Positions 1 through 8,949 of a stretch of 64,000 bases of DNA are shown one piece after another. The stretch is taken from positions 62,001-126,000 of the forward strand of contig NZ_BPEV01000001.1 of NCBI RefSeq assembly GCF_019654955.1, written 5' to 3'. Source of the stretch: Shewanella sp. KT0246 (GTDB taxonomy: Bacteria; Pseudomonadota; Gammaproteobacteria; Enterobacterales; Shewanellaceae). A program made the translations under genes and the position numbers. The notes below the pieces were generated by a model that worked only from the letters and a program-made list of their open reading frames with translations, was not told the DNA's origin and made no database searches. Numbering within the stretch: position 1 is the stretch's first letter; the number at the start of each line of letters is the position of its first letter.

Positions 1-234
1 GTCACTCATCAATTTGAGCAGGCAATGGAGTGTTGTAACTTGTTACTGCAATGGCATCCTGACGACGTTAATTTAAATCGTGAACGTGCTTTTATAGCTC
101 AGCAATTAGGTTGTATTAAAGTGGCGATTTCTGATTTACAGCATTTTATTGATAGCAGTCCTCATGATCCTGTGACTGAAATTGTCAAAATGCAGTTGAA
201 GGAACTTAGCGACCAACCGCAGACTTACCACTAA
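1..234 (+). CDS. sirB1: SirB1-family TPR/transglutaminase-like protein, C-terminal end
   Basis: The reading frame is open from base 1 and stops at 232-234, so only the last 77 codons are here; the true start lies left of the window. The residues form TPR-like helices (DDVNLNRERAFIAQQLG, then AISDLQHFIDSSPHDP), matching from memory the C-terminus of SirB1 proteins, which carry a transglutaminase-like domain followed by TPRs. In gammaproteobacteria sirB1 usually sits between prmC/sirB2 and kdsA; kdsA lies 1.5 kb downstream here, which supports the call. The biochemical role of SirB1 is not established. The assignment rests on a short fragment plus synteny. Confidence 0.75.
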   Translation, partial: VTHQFEQAMECCNLLLQWHPDDVNLNRERAFIAQQLGCIKVAISDLQHFIDSSPHDPVTEIVKMQLKELSDQPQTYH

Positions 235-254
235 TTTGATTTAGTTTATTAAAC

Positions 255-287
255 AATTCAGGCTCATTTTATGGGCCTGAATTTTTT
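255..287 (+). terminator. Rho-independent terminator after sirB1
   Basis: Nine-base arms AATTCAGGC (255-263) and GCCTGAATT (275-283) surround an 11-base loop and run into a T tract (282-287). It sits 20 bases after the sirB1 stop and would end that operon before the DUF819 gene. Confidence 0.8.
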
Positions 288-484
288 ATTATGACTTGTT
301 TGAATTTTATCAGTGAGGGTGTTCAAGCAAATAAAAGATAACTGCTGCCTATCGAGACAATTTCGATTACATTACCATGTTAAATTTAAAAATGACCAAA
401 AAGTCATAACAATAAGTACTGCTAAAAGTACAAAACAACAATAAAAATAATTCACTTTGACATGCATTCACAAGGAAGATTTTA

Positions 485-1738
485 ATGACATCCAGTCCTA
501 TGGTCACTAATGATGCTACTGCATTAGGCCTACTAGCCGTAATTCTCGGTTTCGTTTTTTACACCAGTTCTTCACCACATCCATTTTGGCAAAAATTCTA
601 TAAATTTATACCTGCATTATTGCTGTGTTACTTCTTGCCGTCATTGCTCAATACATTTGGGATAGTTGATGGGGATACTTCTAAACTTTATTACGTGGCA
701 TCGCGCTATCTATTGCCAGCATGTTTAGTGTTACTGATTTTAAGTGTCGACTTAAAAGCCATTTTAAGTTTAGGCCCTAAAGCGATTGTGATGTTTTTAA
801 CTGGCACCGTAGGCATAGTGATTGGTGGCCCCATCGCGCTGTTAATTATTTCAGCTATCAATCCTGATGTATTAGGTGGAAACGGCCCTGATGCCGTTTG
901 GCGTGGTATGACAACTCTTGCGGGAAGTTGGATTGGTGGCGGCGCGAATCAAGCCTCGATGAAAGAGATCTATGAAGCTGGTGGTAGTATCTTCTCGGTG
1001 ATGGTGACTGTAGATGTCATCGTTGCCAACATTTGGATGGCTGTGCTGTTATTAATGGCATCACGAGCAAAACAAATCGATGCTAAAACTGGTGCAGATA
1101 CCACTGCATTAGAAGCATTAAAAGCGAAAGTTGAAAAGTATCATGCTGAGCATGCGCGCATTCCTTCGCTACGTGATTTAATGCTGATTGTGGCTATTGG
1201 TTTTGGTGTTACTGGCCTTGCACATTTTGCAGCAGACTTTTTAGGGCCGTTTTTTGAAACGAATTACCCTTGGACACGAGATTACAGCCTAACCTCAAAG
1301 TTCTTCTGGTTAGTGGTACTGGTGACCTCAATTGGTCTCGCGTTATCATTTAGTCCGGTAAAACAATTAGAAGCTGCTGGCGCATCGAAAGTGGCTTCGG
1401 CATTTTTATATATCTTAGTGGCAACCATTGGCCTTCATATGGATGTCTCAAAGCTCGCTGACGAGCAAAACCTTTGGTACTTTGCTATTGGTATCATTTG
1501 GATGATTGTTCATGCGAGCTTTATGCTGATTGTCGCTAAACTAATTAAGGCACCGTTATTTTATATGGCTGTTGGTAGCCAAGCCAATGTTGGCGGCGCA
1601 GCTTCTGCACCAGTGGTTGCGGCAGCATTCCACCCAGCGTTAGCCCCGGTAGGCGTGTTATTGGCCGTATTAGGTTATGCTGTAGGTACATATATGGCGT
1701 GGTTATGTGGCCAGTTGCTACAAATTATTGCTGTTTAG
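485..1738 (+). CDS. DUF819 family integral membrane protein
   Basis: A 417-residue, strongly hydrophobic protein with about ten predicted membrane segments, resembling the DUF819 (YjcL-like) family. A glycine-rich stretch, GGGANQASMKEI near residue 155, and a second, GSQANVGGAASAPVVAAAF near residue 370, look like two related half-repeats, as in inverted-repeat transporters. The substrate is unknown and I do not assign one. AAGGAAG at 474-480 gives a well-spaced ribosome site for the ATG. The gene lies between sirB1 and kdsA, where many relatives have nothing, so it may be an insertion into a conserved neighbourhood. A hairpin separates it from kdsA. Confidence 0.8.
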   Translation: MTSSPMVTNDATALGLLAVILGFVFYTSSSPHPFWQKFYKFIPALLLCYFLPSLLNTFGIVDGDTSKLYYVASRYLLPACLVLLILSVDLKAILSLGPKAIVMFLTGTVGIVIGGPIALLIISAINPDVLGGNGPDAVWRGMTTLAGSWIGGGANQASMKEIYEAGGSIFSVMVTVDVIVANIWMAVLLLMASRAKQIDAKTGADTTALEALKAKVEKYHAEHARIPSLRDLMLIVAIGFGVTGLAHFAADFLGPFFETNYPWTRDYSLTSKFFWLVVLVTSIGLALSFSPVKQLEAAGASKVASAFLYILVATIGLHMDVSKLADEQNLWYFAIGIIWMIVHASFMLIVAKLIKAPLFYMAVGSQANVGGAASAPVVAAAFHPALAPVGVLLAVLGYAVGTYMAWLCGQLLQIIAV

Positions 1739-1750
1739 CCCCGTTTTTAT

Positions 1751-2647
<897 letters not shown>

Positions 2648-2662
2648 TTTATCGTTCTCAAT

Positions 2663-2692
2663 AAAAAGCCCAACTTAATGTTGGGCTTTTTT
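2663..2692. terminator. Bidirectional terminator between kdsA and ampG
   Basis: AAAAAGCCCAAC (2663-2674) and GTTGGGCTTTTTT (from 2680) form a perfect stem with an A tract on one side and a T tract on the other. It lies between convergent genes and can stop transcription from both. Confidence 0.92.
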
Positions 2693-2719
2693 GTTGCTGC
2701 TTATCAAGCATTCAGTAAG

Positions 2720-4138
2720 TTAGTTTTTATTGTCTGCAGTTTCTGTAATCGCATCATCTTGATTAACTTTTTCGCTCTCCTGAGACGGCGGCGGATATCG
2801 CTGTAACAAACTAATGAGTAGCAACACTGGAAAGCCGATTAAACTGGCCGCAATAAAGAAGTTAACGTAGCCATAGGCATTAACATAAACCCCGGAAAAA
2901 CCGGCGATAAATTTAGGGAATAGCAGCATGATGGAAGATAACAATGCATATTGACTGGCGCTATAACCACTGCTGGTAAGGCTGGATAAATAAGCGATAA
3001 ACGCTGCGGTGGCGATCCCCGCGCTAAAGTTGTCCACCGAAATTGCGAAGGTTAAGAACGGCACGTTGTAGCCAATATAGGCTTGCCAAGCAAATAATAA
3101 ATTAGTGACAGCAACCAAGAGTGCACCAACAAACAGAATTTTCATGGTGCCGTAGCGCATGATTAAAATCCCGCCAGCTCCAGCTCCTAACAAGGTCATG
3201 ATTAAGCCATAGACCTTACTTAAAAAAGCGATTTCTTCTTTACTAAACCCCATATCAACATAAAACACATTGGCCATGATCCCCATGACAATATCGGAAA
3301 TGCGGTAGCAAGAAATCAGCAGTAAAATCAGGATGGCTGACTTGCCGTAACGCTTAAAAAAATCAACGAAAGGCAAGACACTCGCGCTATATAACCACGC
3401 CATTGCGCTGGCAACTTTAGTGGGGTATTTTTCTGCAAACTTTGCTTTGAGTTGACGCTCTTTTTCATCTGCATCTTTGGTATCAACTTCGGGCTCTTTA
3501 CTAAAAAAGGTGGTGATGAGTCCAATAGACATTAGCATGGCCATGGCTAGGTAGGCGGTTTGCCATGCTTCTAAGTTGTACTCGGTATTACCAGGGTCGA
3601 CCCAAGCGGCAATGGTTAATGCCCCAGCTGTTGCGACAATCATCGCGCCGCGGTAGCCCACTTGGTATGCCGCAGCGAGTGCCGCTTGCATGTCTTGAGG
3701 GGCAGATTCTATTCGAAAAGCATCGATGACAATATCTTGGGTGGCTGAAGCAAAAGCCAGAATAAGTGCAAATATCGCAAGTTGCTCTAAATCGACTAAC
3801 GGATCACTTTGGGCCATGCCTAAAATGGCCGCGACCAGTCCAAGCTGGGCGAATATCATCCAGCCACGTCGACGACCGAACAAGCGCGTAAATATGGGTA
3901 AGGACATGCGATCGACAAGAGGAGACCATGCCCATTTAAAGGCGTAAGTTAATGCAATCCAACTGAAGTAACCGATAGCGGCTCGATCGACTCCCGCTTC
4001 ACGAAGCCAGAAGCTCAACGTTGAGAAAACTAACATAAGTGGCAGGCCTGCAGAAAAGCCCAGTAATAACATGATGAGTACACGTTTGTGATAATAAACA
4101 GATAAGGCTTCACGGGTACGAATTAGCAGTTCTGACAT
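2720..4138 (-). CDS. ampG: AmpG-family muropeptide MFS permease
   Basis: AmpG imports GlcNAc-anhydroMurNAc peptides released during wall turnover across the inner membrane, feeding peptidoglycan recycling and, in some bacteria, AmpC induction. The 472-residue protein has about 12 membrane segments. AmpG landmarks are LLGFSAGLPL in the first helix, FGRRRGW in the loop after helix 2 and ATQDIVIDAFR in helix 4. The N-terminal segment before the first helix is longer than in E. coli, and no good ribosome site precedes this ATG, so the start is less sure. yajG is 1.5 kb upstream on the same strand; ampG and yajG are neighbours in E. coli too. The window also carries amgK-murU (45-46.8 kb), which handle the same sugars later. 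Confidence 0.9.
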   Translation of the reverse strand: MSELLIRTREALSVYYHKRVLIMLLLGFSAGLPLMLVFSTLSFWLREAGVDRAAIGYFSWIALTYAFKWAWSPLVDRMSLPIFTRLFGRRRGWMIFAQLGLVAAILGMAQSDPLVDLEQLAIFALILAFASATQDIVIDAFRIESAPQDMQAALAAAYQVGYRGAMIVATAGALTIAAWVDPGNTEYNLEAWQTAYLAMAMLMSIGLITTFFSKEPEVDTKDADEKERQLKAKFAEKYPTKVASAMAWLYSASVLPFVDFFKRYGKSAILILLLISCYRISDIVMGIMANVFYVDMGFSKEEIAFLSKVYGLIMTLLGAGAGGILIMRYGTMKILFVGALLVAVTNLLFAWQAYIGYNVPFLTFAISVDNFSAGIATAAFIAYLSSLTSSGYSASQYALLSSIMLLFPKFIAGFSGVYVNAYGYVNFFIAASLIGFPVLLLISLLQRYPPPSQESEKVNQDDAITETADNKN

Positions 4139-4258
4139 TGAGGCAACTGATTGAAGGAGAATGGCTCTAGCTTATGTCGCGTAGCTGATTGGTTCAAGCC
4201 ATTCTGATTGGAAATTTAATCGAGTGTTAAACAAAAGCATTGTAATTGAACATATGGG

Positions 4259-4597
4259 TCAAACTGTGGGCCTGATCCCGATACATCCGTGGGGGATATC
4301 GCCGCCAATATTGATGTAATCACAACAGTCATGTATTTGTTGTCTGAGGTATTGGTTACCTCTAATGACAATATCTGGCCATTCATCAAAACAGTGGAGT
4401 AAGTGCCAAAATACCTTTTCTGTGTCTGTGGGTGAAGGGGAGTTATCGCTAGTGTCTACACTGATACTTTGCCATTCCTCTAGTACATCCCACATGTATA
4501 GTTTGATTTCTTTATGCTCCAATTGGTTATCTAAAAATGCCTTACCATAATAGGCCAATTGCGGCGCTTTGGTTTCTATGAAGTCATTTGGGGTCAT
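4259..4597 (-). CDS. Hypothetical protein, 112 residues
   Basis: I do not recognise a family. The protein is soluble, acidic and rich in tryptophan, with no signal peptide (starts MTPNDFIETKAPQ). It has a cysteine and histidine cluster (HDCCDYINIGGDIPHGC) near the C-terminus that could bind a metal, though nothing proves this. AAGGA at 4606-4610 is correctly spaced for the ATG at 4597; an ATG three codons upstream overlaps that site and is less likely. It lies between ampG and the cyclophilin on the same strand but is separated from the cyclophilin by 420 bases with terminator-like hairpins, so it probably has its own promoter. Confidence 0.7.
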   Translation of the reverse strand: MTPNDFIETKAPQLAYYGKAFLDNQLEHKEIKLYMWDVLEEWQSISVDTSDNSPSPTDTEKVFWHLLHCFDEWPDIVIRGNQYLRQQIHDCCDYINIGGDIPHGCIGIRPTV

Positions 4598-4655
4598 TGA
4601 TGACATCCTTTTTTATTGCTTTCCATTGACTAAGACGGAACTAAAATTAACTGAA

Positions 4656-4716
4656 ATTATTTATCGAATAAGACAAGGTTAATAAGCTGCGGGTGGTTCA
4701 TCATTCGATAAATAAT
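4656..4716. repeat. 14-bp perfect inverted repeat with 33-bp spacer
   Basis: ATTATTTATCGAAT at 4656-4669 is repeated exactly in inverted form, ATTCGATAAATAAT, at 4703-4716. It lies 59-119 bases upstream of the hypothetical gene's start (on its promoter side), and could be a pair of operator half-sites or the arms of a long hairpin. Confidence 0.65.
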
Positions 4717-4855
4717 GCTCTAAACACGAAAAGCCGCAACTTAAAGGTAAATTAAGTATAGTCAGGATTGTGGAATAATTACTCAAGTTTACAAAGTAAG
4801 AGCAAATTTAGAGGCTTTAACTAGTCTTGAAAGTAACAGCGCCACAAATAGCTAA

Positions 4856-4891
4856 AAAAGTGGAATGAAATCAATATTTCACTCCACTTTT
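4856..4891 (-). terminator. Terminator downstream of the cyclophilin gene
   Basis: Arms of 16 bases (4856-4871 and 4876-4891) around a CAAT loop, with one position that pairs as G-U on the minus strand and a T tract at the leftward exit (complement of the A run 4854-4859). It reads as a leftward terminator. Confidence 0.8.
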
Positions 4892-4917
4892 AAATTTAAT
4901 TTGTGCTGTAGCCAAAA

Positions 4918-4944
4918 AATGTAAATTTAAATAATTTACATTTA
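4918..4944 (-). terminator. Second AT-rich terminator-like hairpin after the cyclophilin gene
   Basis: Perfect 11-bp arms AAATGTAAATT and AATTTACATTT around a five-base loop. Read leftward, it exits into a run of T. It lies 75 bases past the cyclophilin stop, ahead of the stronger hairpin at 4856-4891. The stem is AT-rich, so its strength is doubtful. Confidence 0.55.
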
Positions 4945-5018
4945 TCTGTTTTCTAGGCTTGTTATTTGGCTTTGTTTATTGAGCTTGTCGTACTACTAAT
5001 TGTTAAACTGCGAGTTGA

Positions 5019-5603
5019 TTATTTGGCAAGAAGCGTTGCTTTGTTTAACAGGATTTCTTTAACCGGAAAATCAGGCCAATTAAGGTGGTCATTATGCTGA
5101 GTTGGCACATATGACATCGCTTCTAACACTGCCATGCCTTCGACTACTTCACCAAATACGGCATAACCCCAACGACGTTTTGATGGGTTGAGGTTTTTGT
5201 TGTCATCGACATTAAAATAGAACTGACGTGTTGCTGAATGTGGGTCATTATCACGCGCCATGGCAATGGTCCCCATACTATTGGATAAGCCATTCCCTGA
5301 TTCATTAAACAGAGGGTCCATTGATTCACGTTCTTCTAGCTCTGGATTTAATCCACCACCTTGAACCACAAAATCAGCAATTACGCGATGAAAAATCGTG
5401 TTGTCATATTCACCTTTCACTACATAAGTCAGAAAGTTATCGACAGTCAGAGGGGCACGTGTTCGGTCCAATTCAACGATGATTTTTCCCATAGTCGTAT
5501 CAAACTCGACTTTTGGGTAAAGGGTATTTGGTTGAATATCGACGGCGGCATTGGCCATCATTGACGAAAATAACAATACACTGGTTACAATCCGTTTAAA
5601 CAT
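5019..5603 (-). CDS. Periplasmic cyclophilin-type peptidyl-prolyl isomerase
   Basis: Catalyses cis-trans isomerisation at prolines in exported proteins. The 194-residue protein opens with a cleavable signal peptide (about residues 1-19, ending MMANA) and continues as a single cyclophilin domain: TTMGKIIVELDRTRAPLTVDNF, then FHRVIADFVVQGG, with the conserved arginine of the FHRVI motif, and AVFGEVVEGM. This resembles PpiA (rotamase A). AGGA eight bases upstream supports the ATG. It is transcribed leftward after yajG (78 bases apart) and may share its transcript. PpiA against another exported cyclophilin paralogue cannot be decided from sequence alone. Confidence 0.9.
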   Translation of the reverse strand: MFKRIVTSVLLFSSMMANAAVDIQPNTLYPKVEFDTTMGKIIVELDRTRAPLTVDNFLTYVVKGEYDNTIFHRVIADFVVQGGGLNPELEERESMDPLFNESGNGLSNSMGTIAMARDNDPHSATRQFYFNVDDNKNLNPSKRRWGYAVFGEVVEGMAVLEAMSYVPTQHNDHLNWPDFPVKEILLNKATLLAK

Positions 5604-5681
5604 AAGGTTTTCCTAATCTATTGTATATGGTTGATGACTATTTGTTTCTGTTCTATGGCCGCTTAAACTCACCGAAATGAA

Positions 5682-6248
5682 TTAACCTTGCAAAAAATGA
5701 TGTAACTCAGGGTCATTAATGATTTTAGTAGTGAGTTCATCAATCAACTTATTCATATCAAGTTCTAAGGTGGCAAAGTCTGGACTAAAGGGGCCTTTTA
5801 ATAAGCCTTTACCGTTATAAATTTTAGTGAATTCTTGGGTTTGATTTTTAGCAATGACATTGATGGTTAAATCTGTTTTTGCTTCGAAGCCAAAAGTCGA
5901 CTCAGTGACATCCGTTAAAAGATAATCTAACTGGAACTCAACAGTGTTACTGGCAGCTGGATCCACTTGGTATCCTGCATTACTCATCGACTTTTTAAAT
6001 ACGCTATCAAGTTGTTGTCTGATAGGTTCGCTTGGGCTGACAAGCTGCGCTGCTTCATCACCTTTGTTAAAACGGACGATAAAATTTGCTTTACGCACAT
6101 CAATAGTACTGACAGCGACAGTATCATAGCGATCTATTTTATTAACGACGTTAGGCACATTTGGGTTAAGTGCAATATGAGTCGGAGTATGGCTAGCACA
6201 AGCTGATAAAAATAACGCGGAACACAAGAATAATGGCAATGATTTCAT
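5682..6248 (-). CDS. yajG: YajG-family lipoprotein
   Basis: Outer-membrane-type lipoprotein of unknown function. A lipobox, FLSAC, near residue 16 predicts lipidation of the cysteine; the mature part begins ASHTPTHIALNP. The rest follows E. coli YajG in outline, including a QLDYLLTDVTE segment that matches the QLYADVSQ region and a C-terminal helix ending HHFLQG. The ATG at 6248 is preferred for a compact signal peptide; an in-frame TTG at 6260 adds four residues, and neither has a clear ribosome site. yajG sits close to ampG in E. coli; here the cyclophilin and a hypothetical gene separate them. Confidence 0.85.
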   Translation of the reverse strand: MKSLPLFLCSALFLSACASHTPTHIALNPNVPNVVNKIDRYDTVAVSTIDVRKANFIVRFNKGDEAAQLVSPSEPIRQQLDSVFKKSMSNAGYQVDPAASNTVEFQLDYLLTDVTESTFGFEAKTDLTINVIAKNQTQEFTKIYNGKGLLKGPFSPDFATLELDMNKLIDELTTKIINDPELHHFLQG

Positions 6249-6555
6249 AGCTAAAGACAATAAAAAATGGTGCGCTCAGAATAACAGATTTCTATTACCT
6301 TTCCAGTCCCAATAACTGAGTTAATTAGTTGGTCGAAATATAGTGATTAGCCTGCAAAAGGTATAGATGTTCGGCTTGATTTTTAATTTTAATTGAACAC
6401 TATGCGTTGACATATGTTGATAATTTATCCACGTTAGAGTTAGAACTTTAAAGTAAACGGATTCAGCTTTAGGCAATCAAGTTGAATTTCAGCGGTTTAT
6501 TTATATTGTTCTCTCTAATGAGTATGACGATTAACGACAAAAACATGGAAGCAGT
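6249..6555. other. Intergenic region between yajG and the DUF2804 gene
   Basis: About 300 bases between divergent genes, so promoters for both should lie here. A TTGACA hexamer is visible around 6409, but no convincing -10 follows at 16-18 bases. I see no gene or strong hairpin. Confidence 0.5.
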
Positions 6556-7599
6556 ATGTCATTGAATCATTTACAACTTGCGCCAGACAAGCTAATGAAC
6601 TCTGAAGGTCAGCCAATTTATGGACACTTTGATGGTGTAGTAAGTGACTTAGCAATAAAGCAGTTTAACTATTTCAATGAGATGGATAAGCCTTGCTCTT
6701 GGTTTGCTAAGTATTTCGACTATAAGCAATTTCAATTTATCAATATCACCACACCGAGATACATTATCGGTGTAGCCATTGCTGATATCCGCTATGTGGG
6801 CAGTAGCTTTTGTTATTTGTACGATATTGAAAAGAATAAACTAACTGAAACGCAGGCATTAAAGCCATTATCTTGGGGGATGTCTGTTTCTCATTCGCCA
6901 CAGCAGGGTAAAGCACAAATAAAACATCGCCAAGGTAAAATCGAGTTCTCGATTAAAGACTCACAATGGCAGCTAAGTATTAAGACAGATGACATTAAGG
7001 CAGAGCTGGAGTTGTCGCCGCCGCCATTAAGTTTACCCATGAGTTTGTGTACACCAACAGGTTACAGCGGTTGGACTTATACTCAAAAGCACAATGGTCT
7101 CAAAGTTAACGGCAGTTTAATAATAAAAGATGAGCCTCAACCCCTTAACGCAGCCCTTGGAGGTTATGACTTTTCTGCAGGTTATATGCGCCGTGAAACA
7201 AGCTGGCGCTGGGCGTCGATAAACACACATGTTGAAGCGGGTGTTTTAGGCTTAAACCTTGCGGCAGGTGTTAACGAAACGGGCGCCACTGAAAATGTAT
7301 TATGGATTAATGGTGAGCGCCATTTATTGCCTAGTGTGAAATTCGACTTTAACCGCCATTTGAGCAATGACTATTGGCACATTAGTGCTGGTTTTGGTGA
7401 AGACCCAACTACTGGCGAAATTGATTTAACGTTTAAAGCGCTAAATTGTCGCAGTGAGAAGCTTAATTTGGGTTTCTTAAAGAGTAACTTTAGACAATAT
7501 ATTGGATATTTTAGCGGTCATATTATTGATAATAATGGTCATAAACATCTGCTACATAATCAGCTTGGATTAACAGAAGATCATTTTGCTAAGTGGTAG
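6556..7599 (+). CDS. DUF2804 domain-containing protein
   Basis: A 347-residue protein that I match to DUF2804 from its overall pattern: an N-terminal half rich in aromatic strands (RYIIGVAIADIRYVGSSF) and a later segment, GGYDFSAGYMRRETSWRWASIN, followed by GVLGLNLAAGVNETGATEN. There is no signal peptide or membrane segment. The molecular function is unknown. GGAAG just before the ATG supports the start. The next gene, a membrane hydroxylase, is 53 bases downstream on the same strand, so the two probably form an operon; this hints at lipid metabolism but does not show it. Confidence 0.75.
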   Translation: MSLNHLQLAPDKLMNSEGQPIYGHFDGVVSDLAIKQFNYFNEMDKPCSWFAKYFDYKQFQFINITTPRYIIGVAIADIRYVGSSFCYLYDIEKNKLTETQALKPLSWGMSVSHSPQQGKAQIKHRQGKIEFSIKDSQWQLSIKTDDIKAELELSPPPLSLPMSLCTPTGYSGWTYTQKHNGLKVNGSLIIKDEPQPLNAALGGYDFSAGYMRRETSWRWASINTHVEAGVLGLNLAAGVNETGATENVLWINGERHLLPSVKFDFNRHLSNDYWHISAGFGEDPTTGEIDLTFKALNCRSEKLNLGFLKSNFRQYIGYFSGHIIDNNGHKHLLHNQLGLTEDHFAKW

Positions 7600-7652
7600 C
7601 AGTTAAATAACCCGTATAAGATTTTTAATAGAATAATAATATTAGGTTTTCA

Positions 7653-8534
7653 ATGGATTTGAACTCAATCATCAATCACCCTGAAATGTTGTTACTGGTC
7701 TTGGCACCAGTGTTTTTCTTTTGTTTTTTTCTTGAATGGTACTTAGGGGATAAACGCCAAAAACTCCCTCAGTCTGCTCGTTATCACAAAGCCGAAGTGT
7801 TTTGTAATATGTGCTTAGCGGGTATGCACCAGGTAACCGATATTCTAGCTGGGTTGTTAATTGCTAAAGTGTATTTAGTGCTATTTGGCTGGAAGCTTTT
7901 TGATATTCAAATGGGCATGTTAAGTTTTATCATCCTAATGGTGCTGCAAGATTTTTTCTATTATTGGTTTCATCGTGCAAGTCATCGCATACGCTGGATG
8001 TGGGCTGCCCATGTAGTACATCACAGTTCAGAGAATATGAATTTTAGTACTGCTTTTAGGCAAAGCTTAATGTATCCATTGGCGGGAATGTGGTTGTTTT
8101 GGGTACCGTTAGTGATTATAGGTTTTGACCCTAATTGGGTGGTATTTGTTGTGCTGCTTAACCTAGGTTTACAGTTTTTCGTACATACCCAAGCGATAAA
8201 GTCGTTAGGTCCATTTGAGCTTATTTTCAATACGCCATCACATCATCGAGTTCATCATGGTCAGAATCCTCAATATATTGATAAAAACTATGCTGGCGTA
8301 CTGATTATTTGGGATAAGCTATTTGGTACTTTTGAAGCCGAAAAAGAAACCGTGATTTACGGTATCACTAAACCTGTAAATAGCTTTAACCCTTTCACTG
8401 TTAGTTTTGCTGAGTGGCGGGATATGTTGAGTGATGTGACCCAGTCAGGCTTAAGCTTAAAGCAAAGGTTTACAGTGTTGTTTTCGCCACCAGCTCAAGC
8501 TGACAAGCCAGCTAAAACTGGGAAAGCAAGCTAA
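7653..8534 (+). CDS. Sterol desaturase / fatty acid hydroxylase superfamily membrane protein
   Basis: A di-iron membrane oxygenase of the fatty acid hydroxylase superfamily. It has about four membrane segments and the family's histidine boxes: WFHRASHR near residue 107, HVVHHS near 125 and HRVHHG near 198, which together bind the two irons. The family acts on sterols, fatty acids, alkylglycerols or carotenoids; the substrate cannot be read from sequence. The C-terminal tail after residue 250 is hydrophilic and lysine-rich (ending AQADKPAKTGKAS). It probably shares a transcript with the DUF2804 gene. Confidence 0.88.
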   Translation: MDLNSIINHPEMLLLVLAPVFFFCFFLEWYLGDKRQKLPQSARYHKAEVFCNMCLAGMHQVTDILAGLLIAKVYLVLFGWKLFDIQMGMLSFIILMVLQDFFYYWFHRASHRIRWMWAAHVVHHSSENMNFSTAFRQSLMYPLAGMWLFWVPLVIIGFDPNWVVFVVLLNLGLQFFVHTQAIKSLGPFELIFNTPSHHRVHHGQNPQYIDKNYAGVLIIWDKLFGTFEAEKETVIYGITKPVNSFNPFTVSFAEWRDMLSDVTQSGLSLKQRFTVLFSPPAQADKPAKTGKAS

Positions 8535-8703
8535 AGCAGGTATGCTTTATTCTGATAAAAAGAACATTCAACTTAGGCATAACCATAGATAAACCCGAGA
8601 TAAAATTTGTGCGCTAAAGGCAGGTATGAATTGAAAGTGTAATGCTGAACCTTTTGAGGTGAACATTTAGACACATTCTGAAGATGAGATAAAGAAAGGT
8701 TTA

Positions 8704-8751
8704 ACCTACTTAACAGATACTCGGAAGGGGTTGAGTATATGCTAAGTAGGT
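8704..8751. repeat. Long imperfect palindrome (19-bp arms)
   Basis: Arms at 8704-8722 and 8733-8751 match at 17 of 19 positions (outer nine, ACCTACTTA and TAAGTAGGT, are perfect) around a ten-base loop containing GGAAGGGG. No T tract follows. It lies 170 bases after the hydroxylase stop. It could be an RNA hairpin, a repetitive extragenic element or a mobile-element scar. Confidence 0.7.
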
Positions 8752-8762
8752 CTCACCAAATA

Positions 8763-8788
8763 AAAAAGGGCTCTTTGGGTACAGCCCC
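8763..8788 (-). terminator. Leftward terminator of the alginate operon
   Basis: On the minus strand GGGCT (8787-8783) and AGCCC (8772-8768) flank a ten-base loop and run directly into six T residues (8767-8762). It lies about 160 bases past the MFS transporter stop, the last gene of the leftward operon. Confidence 0.75.
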
Positions 8789-8949
8789 AGCTTAAATTAT
8801 CAATATAAAGCCAATCACCTTATTCAATAAAACTAACTGAGCAATGAGTAGTTTTCAGTTAATCCATCAACATAGCGAAAGACTTTTTCGTTAAAGATAA
8901 TGTCTTGCTAAATCGTTTAAAAATACTACTTATTTGTTTATTTACATGC

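Larger units (their letters stand above)
8535..8949. other. Intergenic region with a long palindrome and a terminator
   Basis: 415 bases between convergent genes. The two structures seen are the long imperfect palindrome at 8704-8751 and the leftward terminator at 8763-8788, described separately. I see no coding region. Confidence 0.6.

Noticed and set aside
3726..3947. A 73-codon plus-strand frame inside ampG
   Set aside because: It is a shadow of the AmpG reading frame with no supporting signals.
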